The notes under the pieces are model-generated. The model did not search any database, had not been told where the DNA came from, and was given only the letters and a program-made list of their open reading frames with translations. This document shows, one piece after another, positions 16,681-26,489 of a stretch of 55,022 nucleotides of DNA. The stretch spans positions 1 to 55,022 of the forward strand of contig DXCU01000066.1 of NCBI GenBank assembly GCA_019115845.1, written 5' to 3'. The stretch is from Candidatus Rubneribacter avistercoris. Lineage in GTDB: Bacteria; Actinomycetota; Coriobacteriia; Coriobacteriales; Eggerthellaceae. Each line of letters starts with the position of its first letter. Position 1 is the first letter of the stretch. The translations under genes and the position numbers were made by a program.

Positions 16681-18015
16681 ATGGCAGCAGAGGACGAGGC
16701 CGTCGGGCTGGTCATCAAGGTCGGCGACACGGTGGTGCAAGGGGCAAGCGAGCTTTTCATGCTCATCCTCAGAGCACTCGCCGAAGCCCAGAGGCAAAGA
16801 GCCGCCCACCTCGCCCAAGAGGGCCGGGAGGGCATCGTCATGCGCAGCGTCCACGGCGTGACCGACAAGGTGGCAGACGCGCTGCCTGGACACGGCAAGA
16901 AGGGACTCGTATCCGTCAAGGTCGCCAACTCCGACGGAGAGTCCTTCTCCTACCGCCTGGGAGCCGGCGTGCTGACCACGGGCGAGCTCGATTCCCTGAG
17001 CAGGCAGTTCACGATGCGCAACTTAAGCATCGCCATCACCGAGGGCGGCAAGCGCCGGGGCATCCGCTCCACCGTCTCGGGGCTTGCCTCCCCCGAGACG
17101 CCGGCGGGCGAGGTTGAGTTCTTCGTGCCGAGGGGGCAGCGCGATCAGTTCCTCTCGGCGCTCGCCTCCGTGGCCCCCAACGCGAACCTCGACGAGGCGC
17201 ACGTGCGCGCCGAGGGGCAGCGTCGCAGCGAGGACGCCCCGTCTCCGGCCCTCTCAGGCGGGGCGGGCTCCACGCTCGACGCGGCGAAGGTCCTCGAGGG
17301 CCGCGAGGACCTTGCGGCCATGTGCCGCGAGCTCAACAGGCAGGGGGCGTCGGTCATGTTCTCCCGCGATCCCAAGGGCCTGGTGGAGGTCACCTTGAAG
17401 GGGCCGAACGGGGCCGACCTCGACTCCTTCGCCGAATCCGTGAAGGTCGCCGCCCTTGCCTACGGGCTCGATAAGAACGAAGTGGAGGCGACCCCTATCA
17501 GGCGGGATTCGCACGGGAACTACCCGGGCAGCTTCACGTTCCTCGGGCTTTCCTTCGAGCGCTCGGACGAGCGCGCCGGCATGTGGGCTGCGAAAGACGA
17601 TCGCGACCCCCGCATCGAGATATTCGTCGGCGTAGACGGCAAGGGCCGTCCCTCCTACGAGATTTCCCGCAACGGACGGCTTTCGGCCAGCTCCTCAAGC
17701 CAAGACGAGAACGTGTTCCTCGTGGCCGACCAGCCTCTGGAGAGCGCCGTGCTCGGCGCGGTGTCGGCCCTCGACCGCGCGCGGCGAACAGAAGAGCGGG
17801 CCGCCGCCGAGGAGCAGGTGACAAAGCGGGGAAAAGCATTGAGCGGTACGGCCGAGAAGCGCGCAGAAGGCGAAGCCTTGGCCGCACCGCCAAAAAACGC
17901 GGAGCTGCGTGCCCGCGAGATGCGGGCGAAGGACCTTGCGCGGAAGTCGGCCGCGACGAATGCGACGCCGAAGATCGTCGTTGAACCCTCCCGAGAAGGA
18001 GGGCCGCGCCGATGA
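16681..18015 (+). CDS. PcfB/DUF3801-like conjugation accessory protein
   Basis: 444 residues. The first 130 resemble the DUF3801 (PcfB) domain found just upstream of coupling proteins in Gram-positive ICEs: LVIKVGDTVVQGASELFMLILRAL then a basic stretch and VKVANSDGESFSYRLG. In the family PcfB helps recruit the relaxosome to VirD4. The C-terminal 300 residues are unlike classic PcfB, with an internal repeat-like beta region and a basic Ala/Arg/Lys tail. The ATG at 16681 is two bases after the Rep-like stop, and its TGA overlaps the ATG of virD4. Confidence 0.65.
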   Translation: MAAEDEAVGLVIKVGDTVVQGASELFMLILRALAEAQRQRAAHLAQEGREGIVMRSVHGVTDKVADALPGHGKKGLVSVKVANSDGESFSYRLGAGVLTTGELDSLSRQFTMRNLSIAITEGGKRRGIRSTVSGLASPETPAGEVEFFVPRGQRDQFLSALASVAPNANLDEAHVRAEGQRRSEDAPSPALSGGAGSTLDAAKVLEGREDLAAMCRELNRQGASVMFSRDPKGLVEVTLKGPNGADLDSFAESVKVAALAYGLDKNEVEATPIRRDSHGNYPGSFTFLGLSFERSDERAGMWAAKDDRDPRIEIFVGVDGKGRPSYEISRNGRLSASSSSQDENVFLVADQPLESAVLGAVSALDRARRTEERAAAEEQVTKRGKALSGTAEKRAEGEALAAPPKNAELRAREMRAKDLARKSAATNATPKIVVEPSREGGPRR

Positions 18016-20081
18016 ACGCGCTTCTGTGGGTGCTCTGGTCGCTTTGCGGCGGCACGCTCGCCGGATGGCTCGCCAACCGCGTGGCCTCCTACTACGCCGA
18101 CAATCCGATCTCCTTCGACGCGAACTTCTCCATCGATCCCCTCATCGAGGGGATGGCCCGCGACCCGCTGTGGCTCGACCCTCGGTTCATGTGGGCGTTC
18201 TGGGCCGCGCTCGCCCTCGTCATGTTCGCCGGCATGGCCACCTACGACTACGGCGGCGAGCGCCGGCGCGCCCGCGAGGTCAAGGGCAAGGAGTACGGCG
18301 AGGCCGCCTGGGCGACCGAGAACGAGATGGCGGCCTTCGCGCACCTGGGCACCGTGACGCATGTCAAGCGCACGCTTCCCGAACAGCCCCGCGCCCGACG
18401 CGCCGCGCTCCTGCGCGACCCGCGCGCATTCGTGCTCGCCAAGCTCGGCATCGCGGTGAAAAAGCCCAACCCCAAGCCCGAATGGTGCGACCGGATGGAG
18501 GACGACAACATCATCCTGTCGGAGACGGCGCGCCTGCAGCTCTCGAAGATCCCCGATCCGCTCACCGAGCGCAACAAGCACGTGCTCGTCATCGGAGGAT
18601 CGGGCTCGGGCAAGACGTTCAACTACGTCGGCCCCAACCTGCTCCAGCTCTACGGCTCCTACGTCGTCACCGACCCCAAGGGCGACACGCTCAAGCAGTA
18701 CGGCAACTTCTTCCTGCGCCACGGCTACGACCTGAAGGTGGTCGCCCTGAAGGACGGACGCGACCTCACGGCCTCGATGCACTACAACCCCCTCATGTAC
18801 ATCACCGATTCGACCTCGATCATCCAGATCGTGAACCTGCTCGTCGAGAACACCACCGGCGAGGGCAAGCACCCGGACGCGAACGAGGACTACTTCGTGA
18901 AGGCCGAGCGCCAGCTCTACATGGCCCTCATCGGCTACCTGCACTTCTTCTACGCCGACCAGCCCGAGGCCCGCACGTTCAACGAGATGGTGAACCTGCT
19001 CCAGATGACCGAGGGCGAGGAGGCCGGGCAGTCGGTGAGTCCGCTTGACATCCTCATGTTCGGGTACGAGGGCGCCACGCCCGAGGAGTCGTTCGTGGGC
19101 TACAAGCAGTGGTGCGTGAAGCGGCACGGCAGCGAGGAGGCGGCGCGACGCTCCGACGAGTGGTTCGTCCTCAGCCTGTACAAGGGCTTCAAGTCCACGG
19201 CCCGGTCCCCCGAGACGGAGGCGAGCGTGATCTCGTCGTGCCACGTGCGCATGGCCCCCTTCTCGGTCGGCTCGGTCAAGGACTTCTTCTCCGAAGACGA
19301 GCTGGAGCTGGACAAGATCGGCGAGCGCAAGACCGCGTTCTTCCTGGTCATGTCCGACACCGACTCCACGTTCAACTTCATCTTGGCGATGCTGCTCTAC
19401 CAGCTGTTCGACCGCAACACCGCGATAGCCGACCGCAACCCCGGCAGCCACTGCAAGCTGCCCGTCGTCTGCATCTTGGACGAGCTCGCCAACATCGGCC
19501 GCATCCCCGACCTGGAGAAGAAGATCGCGACGCTTCGGAGCCGCTGGATCTACCTGCACCCCATCATGCAGAACGCGGCCCAGCTCAAGGGCCTCTACGG
19601 GGACAAGGCCCCCGTCATCGAGGGCAACTGCGACACCAACCTCTACCTCGGGCGCTCGGACTTCGAGACGAACAAGCACTACTCCGAGAAGCTCGGCAAA
19701 TACACCGAGGTCGTGCGCAACCGCAGCGAGAGCCGCGGGCGGCAGGGAGGCTACTCGGACTCGGAGACGCGCATCGCGCGCGACCTGCTGTCGGCGTCCG
19801 ACCTCTCCAACAACCCCGACAAGTTCGCGGGCGACGACTGCCTTGTGTTCATCAACGGCGCGCGCCCCTTCAAGGACAAGAAGTACAAGACCTTAGACCA
19901 CCCCCGCTACCGCGAGCTTGCCGAAGCCGGCGAGTTCGTGCTGGAGGACTGGAGGTACGACAAGGAGAGGGAGAAGCGCGCCGAACTGCGCCTCATCGCA
20001 GACGAGGAGATAGCCATGCAGGAGCGGATGCGCGAGTTCATGGGTGGCGTCAGGGAGGTGTACGTCGTCAACGCCGCCTGA
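18012..20081 (+). CDS. virD4: VirD4-type coupling protein (TraG/TraD ATPase)
   Basis: Hexameric ATPase that brings the relaxase-DNA complex to the type IV secretion channel. 689 residues: two N-terminal membrane segments (about 3-28 and 58-78), Walker A IGGSGSGKT near residue 195, Walker B VCILDELANIG near 485, and conserved segments MQNAAQLKGLYG and NCDTNLYLG toward the C-terminus. The ATGA overlap with the PcfB-like gene implies coupled translation. Motif set and length are typical of ICE coupling proteins. Confidence 0.95.
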   Translation: MNALLWVLWSLCGGTLAGWLANRVASYYADNPISFDANFSIDPLIEGMARDPLWLDPRFMWAFWAALALVMFAGMATYDYGGERRRAREVKGKEYGEAAWATENEMAAFAHLGTVTHVKRTLPEQPRARRAALLRDPRAFVLAKLGIAVKKPNPKPEWCDRMEDDNIILSETARLQLSKIPDPLTERNKHVLVIGGSGSGKTFNYVGPNLLQLYGSYVVTDPKGDTLKQYGNFFLRHGYDLKVVALKDGRDLTASMHYNPLMYITDSTSIIQIVNLLVENTTGEGKHPDANEDYFVKAERQLYMALIGYLHFFYADQPEARTFNEMVNLLQMTEGEEAGQSVSPLDILMFGYEGATPEESFVGYKQWCVKRHGSEEAARRSDEWFVLSLYKGFKSTARSPETEASVISSCHVRMAPFSVGSVKDFFSEDELELDKIGERKTAFFLVMSDTDSTFNFILAMLLYQLFDRNTAIADRNPGSHCKLPVVCILDELANIGRIPDLEKKIATLRSRWIYLHPIMQNAAQLKGLYGDKAPVIEGNCDTNLYLGRSDFETNKHYSEKLGKYTEVVRNRSESRGRQGGYSDSETRIARDLLSASDLSNNPDKFAGDDCLVFINGARPFKDKKYKTLDHPRYRELAEAGEFVLEDWRYDKEREKRAELRLIADEEIAMQERMREFMGGVREVYVVNAA

Positions 20082-20137
20082 CGGCGGGCGGCCCGGATGC
20101 GCCCGCCGCACGTGAAACATCGACAGATCGGAGCACT

Positions 20138-20356
20138 ATGAATTTCTTCAACCAGCTTCTCAACTACGGCGGTAGCCTGCTTGTGTTCGTGGGCGGCCTC
20201 ACCGCCGCCGTCGGAATCTTCAAATGGATCTCGGGCGGCAAGAGCCACGACGCGCCGACCCAAGAGGGCGCGGTGTGGGTCATCGCCGTCGGCGGCGCGA
20301 TGTGCGCCATCGGCGCGGCGCTGGCATCCGGCGTCCTTCAGTTCCCAACGTTCTAG
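20138..20356 (+). CDS. Maff2-like small membrane protein (putative T4SS pilin-like component)
   Basis: 72 residues with two hydrophobic segments (about 10-30 and 46-66) joined by a polar SGGKSHDAPTQEG loop. Size, topology and place between virD4 and the VirB6-like gene match the Maff2/VirB2-like proteins of Tn1549-type elements. The ATG at 20138 has GGAG 4 bases upstream. Sequence conservation in this family is low, so the call leans on context. Confidence 0.65.
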   Translation: MNFFNQLLNYGGSLLVFVGGLTAAVGIFKWISGGKSHDAPTQEGAVWVIAVGGAMCAIGAALASGVLQFPTF

Positions 20357-20364
20357 GACGCCCC

Positions 20365-21546
20365 ATGCCTCCCTTCGGCGAAAAGACCCCGCTTCGCGGC
20401 CGTGCGCTGCGCGCTCTGCTCGCCGCGCTCGCGCTCGCCGTCGCGCTCATCGCGCCCTCGGCGCTCCTCCCCCAGACCGCCTTTGCCACCACGGCATCCG
20501 AGCTGGGGGGAAGCGCCGAGGTGAGCGATGACGAGCCGTGGCTGTACGCCTCGCGCGAGGACACGAGCGACGTTGCGGGCGACGACCTCATGAGCGCGAC
20601 GCACTACACGCCCTCGTTCAACGTGTTCGACTTCCACTTCGACTTCGGGCTGTGCGTGTCGGACTTCCTCTACGGACTCAGCGCCCAGGCGGCCTCGGTC
20701 CTCTCGTCGTGGGCCGATGAGTTCATGGCGCAGATATCGACGGGCGACATGTTCGACGTCAACCTCGCCGGGGGCGATTACGCGAGCGCCTACCGGATAG
20801 TGCTCGACGTCGCCGAGAGGGTCGTCGTGCCGGTGTCCGGCGGGTTTTTGGGCCTCGCCTTCGTGTTCTCGCTCATGAGCTTCGGGCGCGACGCGGGGAT
20901 GGGGGGCCGCCACGGCACCGACCTGTTCGCGTCCTACGCGTGGATAGCCGTGAAGTACCTGCTCGTTCAGACCGCCATCGTCCACGGCGTGCGCATCATG
21001 CGCGCGATCTTCGAGGTCGTCAACGACATCGGCGCGGCCATGCAGGACACCGGCCTTCTGGCGGGGGCCGTCAACGCCACGGTCTACCACGACGCGTTCA
21101 TGGAGTCTTTCCGCTCCATCACCTTCTCGCAGGGCGGCGGGACCGCGCTCATCATGCTCCTCGTGGCCCTCGTCGTCCTCATCGTCGCGGCCATAACCGC
21201 CATCTACGTGCAGGTGGTGGTCGTCGTGCGGGTGTTCGAGGTGTGCGTGCGCATGGTGTTCTCGGGATTTGCGTTCGTCATGCTCGCCAACCAGTCCACG
21301 CGCGAGAGCGGCGTGCGCTACATCAAGCAGTTCGCGGGCGTGTGCGTGCAGGCCCTCGTCGTCCTGCTCGTCGTGGGGCTGGGATCGGTGTTCATAAGGC
21401 AGTCCGTCGGGCTGTTCACGGCCAGCGGCCCCGACACGCTCATAGCGTCGTTCATGTCGCTCGTCGGCCCCATGGTCAGCTGCATCGTGATGTTCCTCAT
21501 GGTCAAGCAGTCCCGCGAGATCGCCAACGCGGTCGTGGGCGCGTAA
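20365..21546 (+). CDS. VirB6/TrbL-like conjugation channel membrane protein
   Basis: 393 residues. A signal-like N-terminus (RALLAALALAVALIAPSALLPQTAFA) is followed by an external segment and at least five membrane spans between about 155 and 390, ending with FLMVKQSREIANAVVGA. This topology and its place between Maff2 and PrgI genes fit the polytopic inner-membrane channel protein of Gram-positive T4SS. The start ATG at 20365 is 8 bases after the previous stop; no strong RBS is visible, so reinitiation is possible. Confidence 0.78.
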   Translation: MPPFGEKTPLRGRALRALLAALALAVALIAPSALLPQTAFATTASELGGSAEVSDDEPWLYASREDTSDVAGDDLMSATHYTPSFNVFDFHFDFGLCVSDFLYGLSAQAASVLSSWADEFMAQISTGDMFDVNLAGGDYASAYRIVLDVAERVVVPVSGGFLGLAFVFSLMSFGRDAGMGGRHGTDLFASYAWIAVKYLLVQTAIVHGVRIMRAIFEVVNDIGAAMQDTGLLAGAVNATVYHDAFMESFRSITFSQGGGTALIMLLVALVVLIVAAITAIYVQVVVVVRVFEVCVRMVFSGFAFVMLANQSTRESGVRYIKQFAGVCVQALVVLLVVGLGSVFIRQSVGLFTASGPDTLIASFMSLVGPMVSCIVMFLMVKQSREIANAVVGA

Positions 21547-21560
21547 GGAAGGAGCCGCCG

Positions 21561-21977
21561 ATGATAGAGATCGTCTTGCGACGCGACATAACCGAGTTCG
21601 AACCCAAGCCGTTTTTCGGATTCACCACGCGCCACCTCATGACCGGCATCGCCGTGATCGCCGCGAGCGCGGTGACCTTCGCGGCGCTGTCGGTGGCCGG
21701 CCCCGTGCCCTACTCGGTCTCCATGTACGCGACGTTCGCCGTCGGCGCGGGTGTGGGGTATGTGGGGATAGGGCGCCCGCGCGGCCTCAAACCCGAGACG
21801 TGGCTTTCCATCACGCTCGCCGAGCGGCGCGTGCCGCGCCTGCTGATGTACGCGCGCCCCCAGGTCTTAGGCGCGCCCGCCGAGCGCCCGCGCAAGAAGC
21901 GCCGCCTGACGCGCGCTGACAGGCGCGCCCTCAAAGCCGAGCGGCGCGAGTACGACCCCGGTTCTTTGGAGGGATAA
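21561..21977 (+). CDS. PrgI-family T4SS membrane protein
   Basis: 138 residues. It begins IEIVLRRDITEFEPKPFFGFTTRH, typical of PrgI proteins, then has two adjacent membrane segments (about 28-75) and a basic C-terminus. PrgI is the VirB3-like partner that sits directly upstream of VirB4 in Gram-positive conjugation loci, as here (4-base gap). The ATG follows AAGGAAGGAG. Confidence 0.85.
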   Translation: MIEIVLRRDITEFEPKPFFGFTTRHLMTGIAVIAASAVTFAALSVAGPVPYSVSMYATFAVGAGVGYVGIGRPRGLKPETWLSITLAERRVPRLLMYARPQVLGAPAERPRKKRRLTRADRRALKAERREYDPGSLEG

Positions 21978-21981
21978 GCGA

Positions 21982-24480
21982 ATGTTTTGCCAGAAGTGCG
22001 GGCGCGAGCTCGCGTGGAGCGATAAGAAGTGCCCCGGCTGCGGCGAGCGCGTGCGCGCATCGCGCAAGCAGCGCAAGGCGGCTCGCAGGGCGGCGGCGTC
22101 GGGGGCGCGGATCACCCGCGCCGACGCCTCAAGCCTGGCCGCCCTGGGCTACGAGAAGATGTTCTACAACGGGACGTGCCTCATCGAGGAGGGCGTGTAC
22201 TCGCGCTGCGTCGAATTTGACGACGCGAACTTCCAGGCGGCCAAGCAGACCGACCAGGACGACTTCTTCAACCGCTACGCCACGATGCTGAACTCCTTCG
22301 ACGCCGAGGTGCGCATGCAGGTGCTCATCCTCATGCACGTCATCCCCGAGGAGCAGTTCAGGCGCGAGATGTACATGCCGATGGTCGAGGGCGACGAGCG
22401 GGGCAACGCGCTTCGCCGCGAGATCAACGACATCATCGACTCGCGCGTGAACGAGACCCGGCAAAACATCAGGCGTCGGCGGTTCATCGTCCTGCGCACG
22501 GGCGCGGCCACGAAGGAGAAGGCCGAGCCCGCGCTCGCGCGCGCCTGCCAGACGGCCATCGACCAGCTGCGCCTTCTGGGCGTGGGGGCGCGCGAACTCT
22601 CGGGCACCGAGAGGCTGGAGGTCATGTGCGCCGTCACCAACCCCAAAGACGGCACGGGCGGGGTGTCCTACAAGGATCTGGAGGCGCTGCCGGGCTTGAC
22701 CACCGCCGACCTCGTGGCCCCCACGAGCTTCGAGCGCAATGCCGACCCATCGACCTCCTGCTCGTGGAGCGGGATGTTCGGACAGGCGCTCTACATGCAG
22801 AAGTGGTCCACCTCGGTGCGCGCCGACATGCTCTCCAAAATCACCGAGCTGCCGCTCAACGTCGCCATCACGATAGACTACCGGGGGTGGGATCAGGCGA
22901 AGGCCCGCGAGACGGTGGAAACCTACCTCACCGACACCAAAGTCCAGAAGAGCAGCTACATCCAGAAGCACTCGCAGCGCATGTTCATCACCGACGAGAT
23001 GCTGCCCTCGGATCTGCGCGACGCCATCGCGAACGCCGAGCTTCTGCGCGGCGATCTCTTCGACCGCCAGCAGAAGTACTGGAGCGTCGCCATGACCGTG
23101 CTCGCGTGGGGCGACACCCCCGACGAGCGGGACCTGTTCGTCGAGGAGATCAAGTCCGTCGCGCGCATGTTCAACTGCCGCCTCGCGCCGCTCACCTGCT
23201 TGCAGATGCAAGGCTTCCAAGCGGCCCTCGGCACGGGGGCGTCGCGCATCCCCGACGAGTACCGCATGAACATGTGCACCGCGCCGGCGGCGGCGCTCAT
23301 GCCCTTCACGAGCGTGGAGCTCATGGAGCCCGGCGGCATGTACATGGGCCAGAACCGCATCTCGAAGAACTTCATCTTCTACGACCGGAAGGCCGCCACC
23401 TCGCCCAACGGGTTCATCCTGGGCAAGCCGGGGCGCGGCAAGTCCGTCAACGCGAAGTACTTCATCGAAAACGTGCTTCTGTCGGACCCGGATGCCGACG
23501 TCATCGTGATCGACCCGGAGCGGGAGTACCTCGGCACCGCGCGCGAGTTCGCGGGCGAGGTCGTGGACGTCTCGGCGAGCTCGGGCACCTACATCAACCC
23601 CTTCGACCTTGAGGTCGAGTCGGACGAGGCCCAGCCGCTCGCCATGAAGACCGACGCCATCATCTCCATGGTGGAGCAGATGGCCAAGAACCTCACCGAG
23701 CTCCAGAAAACGCTCGTGGACCGCTCGGTGACCATCGCCTACGAGCGGTTCTTCGAGACGAAGGACCCCGCCGACATCCCCACGCTCGTGGAGTTCCACG
23801 ACATCCTCAAAGGCCAGCCCGAGGACGAGGGTGCGCTGCTCGCCACCACCATCGAGCGCTACATCTCCGGGCAGGCGAACCTGTTCTCCCACCGCACCAA
23901 CGTGGACACCAGCTCGCGGTTCGTGGTCTACGACGTGCGCGACCTCGCGGACAACATGAAGGGCCTCGCGCTGCTCATCCTGCTCGACGCCACGTGGCAG
24001 CGCATCGTGCGCAACCGCGAGCGCCACGTGCGCACGTGGGTGTTCATCGACGAGATGCAGCTTCTGCTCTCCAACGGCTACGCCGTGGACTACTTCGACA
24101 TGCTCTGGACGCGCAGCCGCAAGTACGGCGCGATCCCCACGGGCATCACGCAGAACGTCGAGCGCCTCGTCAACAACGAGAAGACCCGCCTCATGCTCGC
24201 GAACTCCGACTTCCTGCTCCTGCTCGGGCAGTCGGCCACCGACGCCATGGCGCTCGGCGAGGTGCTCTCCCTCTCTGACGAGCAGGTGGGCTACATCCGC
24301 AACTCCGGCGTCGGCGAGGGGCTGCTGGTCGCCAACGGCAAGATCATCCCGTTCGAGAACAGGATCCCCAAAAACACGCAGCTCTACCGCATCACCACCA
24401 CCAAGATCGACGACCTCGCCGCCATGGACGAGGCGGCCCATGGCGGCGGGGAGCCGCTCGGTGCGCGGAAGGAGGCTTGA
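21982..24480 (+). CDS. virB4: VirB4-type conjugation ATPase with an N-terminal zinc ribbon
   Basis: Energises assembly and substrate transfer of the type IV secretion channel from the cytoplasmic face. 832 residues. Walker A is GKPGRGKSVNAKYF near 480-490; Walker B is WVFIDEMQLL near 686; between them lie the VirB4 features VIDPEREY and YINPFDLE. Odd: the first 35 residues are a zinc ribbon (CQKC and CPGC separated by 12 residues) followed by a very basic stretch; typical VirB4 proteins start directly with the CagE/TrbE-like N-terminal domain. The start ATG is 4 bases after prgI. Confidence 0.93.
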   Translation: MFCQKCGRELAWSDKKCPGCGERVRASRKQRKAARRAAASGARITRADASSLAALGYEKMFYNGTCLIEEGVYSRCVEFDDANFQAAKQTDQDDFFNRYATMLNSFDAEVRMQVLILMHVIPEEQFRREMYMPMVEGDERGNALRREINDIIDSRVNETRQNIRRRRFIVLRTGAATKEKAEPALARACQTAIDQLRLLGVGARELSGTERLEVMCAVTNPKDGTGGVSYKDLEALPGLTTADLVAPTSFERNADPSTSCSWSGMFGQALYMQKWSTSVRADMLSKITELPLNVAITIDYRGWDQAKARETVETYLTDTKVQKSSYIQKHSQRMFITDEMLPSDLRDAIANAELLRGDLFDRQQKYWSVAMTVLAWGDTPDERDLFVEEIKSVARMFNCRLAPLTCLQMQGFQAALGTGASRIPDEYRMNMCTAPAAALMPFTSVELMEPGGMYMGQNRISKNFIFYDRKAATSPNGFILGKPGRGKSVNAKYFIENVLLSDPDADVIVIDPEREYLGTAREFAGEVVDVSASSGTYINPFDLEVESDEAQPLAMKTDAIISMVEQMAKNLTELQKTLVDRSVTIAYERFFETKDPADIPTLVEFHDILKGQPEDEGALLATTIERYISGQANLFSHRTNVDTSSRFVVYDVRDLADNMKGLALLILLDATWQRIVRNRERHVRTWVFIDEMQLLLSNGYAVDYFDMLWTRSRKYGAIPTGITQNVERLVNNEKTRLMLANSDFLLLLGQSATDAMALGEVLSLSDEQVGYIRNSGVGEGLLVANGKIIPFENRIPKNTQLYRITTTKIDDLAAMDEAAHGGGEPLGARKEA

Positions 24481-24481
24481 G

Positions 24482-26449
24482 TTGGACCTCCTCGAAGGAA
24501 TGCGCGCCGTCGTCCCCGAGACCGCATCCTCGGGCTTCTCGGTCACCCGCGTGAGCGCGACCGAGGGGTTCGCCGTGCTCAGAGTTGACGCCTCGTCCGC
24601 CCTCGGGCTTGGCAGGGTCCTCGGGACCGATTTGTCGTCGGCATTCGATGCCGCGCGCGCCTTCGACGCATCCGAGTGGCTCGCAGCGCCCAAGACGGAT
24701 GCCCCGGCTGCCCTCGGCCTCGGCAGGGTCCTCAGAGCTGATCTGCCACCGACCTTCGCTGCGCCGGCCTTCGGCACCGCACGCTCTCTTAAGGCGAGCC
24801 CGCAGACGCCCGCCTCGGAGAAGGTCACGGCCCCTGCGGCGGTCGCGGCGGAAAGCCACCCGCGCGGCGCGGCCAGGGTGCTTGGCAACGAGGTCGCTCA
24901 AAGTTTCGGAGGGTGGCTCAGGCAGCGCCCCAAGGCCGCCTGGGGCTGGCTGCGCGAGCAGACAAGGAGCGCCTGGGAGCCGGAAGGAGACGACCCCTCA
25001 GTCGAGCGCGAGGCCATGGGCGACATGGGAGTCGGCGCCTCGGGCGTCCCGAGGGCCTTTGCCGCCGCAGACCGGGCACGCGGGAAGGCAGGGGCTAGGG
25101 CCACGGCGCACCTTACCCGCCTCGACGCGCGCGCCGAGGGGTTTGAGACACGTGCGCTGCGCTTGGACGGCAGGGCCGCCGCGCGCGCCGACGATGCCCA
25201 ACACCTCCTCGAACTCGGAAAAAGCGGGGCGGCCAAGAGGCGCGAGCGCTCGGCCCAGCGCCTGTGGGCCGCCGCGTCCACCTCGCGGGAGAGAGCGCAG
25301 ACGCTTCGCGGCGAGAAAGGCGGCGTTGTCGGGACGCTCATGCGGTTTCGGCGCGGGGCGAACGAGGCCGCCGCGTCCACCCTGCGCACGCGCGCCGCCT
25401 GGCTCGCGCTGCCCATCCTGCTCGTCTCCGCCCTCGTGTTCGGCGTGGCCGGGGCGGCCGTCGCCGGGACCCTCTCTGTCGTCTCGGCCGCAGCGGCCGC
25501 AAGCTCCCAGCAAGCCGATGTCGGCTCGCTCTCCGGCGTGGAGGCAGAGGTGGCGCGCTACTTCAGGGGCAAGGGCCTCTCCGACGTGTCCATCGCCGCG
25601 ATCATGGGCAACATCGCCCAGGAGTCCGGGTTCGACCCAGCTTGCAACCAAAGTGGCGGCGGACCGGGGCGCGGGCTTTTCCAGTGGGAGGTGGGCGGCC
25701 GCTTCGAGTCGCTTCTGGCCTTCGCCGCCGCCCAGGGAGGCTCTTGGACCGACGTGGGCGTGCAGCTCGACTTCATGTGGAGCGAGGCCCCGGGCATGTT
25801 CGACACCTACTCCGACTTCCTCTACGTCTACGGAACCGGGGCGGTGGCCGGCCTCGGGCAGCATGTGAGTTTCGAGGAGTGGTGCGCCATCGACGACCTC
25901 GACTGGGCCACAGAGGCCTTCGAGCGCGTGTTCACGCGCGCGAGCCTGCCGATGATGGACCAGCGGATCGAGTACGCACGCGGCTACCTCGCGCAGCTCA
26001 AATCGGGCCTCGGCACGGCCGGCGGGCAGGACTACGCTTCCGCCTCCGCGAGGCAGAGGGCCGTGGCCGACGCCGCTCGCGCCAGCACCTACGGAGTGAA
26101 CACCGGGTTGTGCCAAGCGTGGGTGTACCACGTTTACGTCGCCGCTGGGATATGCGATGCGACCTCGTGCTGCGCGCACTCCGCAGGAGATGCGTGGATC
26201 GTGTCCACCTCGGCCTCCGATATCCCCGTGGGGGCGACCGTCTACGTGTCAAGGTCGGTGGGCGGCGTCGAGTGCGACTGCGGGCGCGACGCGGGGCACG
26301 TCGGCATCTACATCGGAGACGGCCAGGTGGCGAGCCGGCGCGGGGGCAATGCGCCCTACATCGAGACGCTGGAGAGCTTCATGGACAACTACGGACTCGG
26401 GGGCTACATGGGCTGGGGCTTCAACGGCGGCGTAGACCTTCGGGGCTAG
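24482..26449 (+). CDS. Membrane-anchored peptidoglycan hydrolase (lysozyme plus CHAP/NlpC-P60 domains)
   Basis: Opens the cell wall for the conjugation channel (VirB1/TcpG role). 655 residues. The N-terminal 300 are polar and Arg/Ala-rich, cytoplasmic, with repeated ALGLGRVL-type segments. One membrane span lies near 300-335. A phage tail-tip lysozyme-like domain covers about 355-515 (IAAIMGNIAQESGFDP, GRGLFQWE), and a C-terminal amidase domain about 535-655 has Cys in TGLCQAW and His in DAGHVGIYIGDG. Start: TTG 24482, because AAGGAGG sits 6 bases upstream; the ATG at 24500 has poor spacing. Confidence 0.85.
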   Translation: MDLLEGMRAVVPETASSGFSVTRVSATEGFAVLRVDASSALGLGRVLGTDLSSAFDAARAFDASEWLAAPKTDAPAALGLGRVLRADLPPTFAAPAFGTARSLKASPQTPASEKVTAPAAVAAESHPRGAARVLGNEVAQSFGGWLRQRPKAAWGWLREQTRSAWEPEGDDPSVEREAMGDMGVGASGVPRAFAAADRARGKAGARATAHLTRLDARAEGFETRALRLDGRAAARADDAQHLLELGKSGAAKRRERSAQRLWAAASTSRERAQTLRGEKGGVVGTLMRFRRGANEAAASTLRTRAAWLALPILLVSALVFGVAGAAVAGTLSVVSAAAAASSQQADVGSLSGVEAEVARYFRGKGLSDVSIAAIMGNIAQESGFDPACNQSGGGPGRGLFQWEVGGRFESLLAFAAAQGGSWTDVGVQLDFMWSEAPGMFDTYSDFLYVYGTGAVAGLGQHVSFEEWCAIDDLDWATEAFERVFTRASLPMMDQRIEYARGYLAQLKSGLGTAGGQDYASASARQRAVADAARASTYGVNTGLCQAWVYHVYVAAGICDATSCCAHSAGDAWIVSTSASDIPVGATVYVSRSVGGVECDCGRDAGHVGIYIGDGQVASRRGGNAPYIETLESFMDNYGLGGYMGWGFNGGVDLRG

Positions 26450-26489
26450 GCGAGCCGCAGGGGAAGCGCAATCAGGAAGGAGAGGAATC

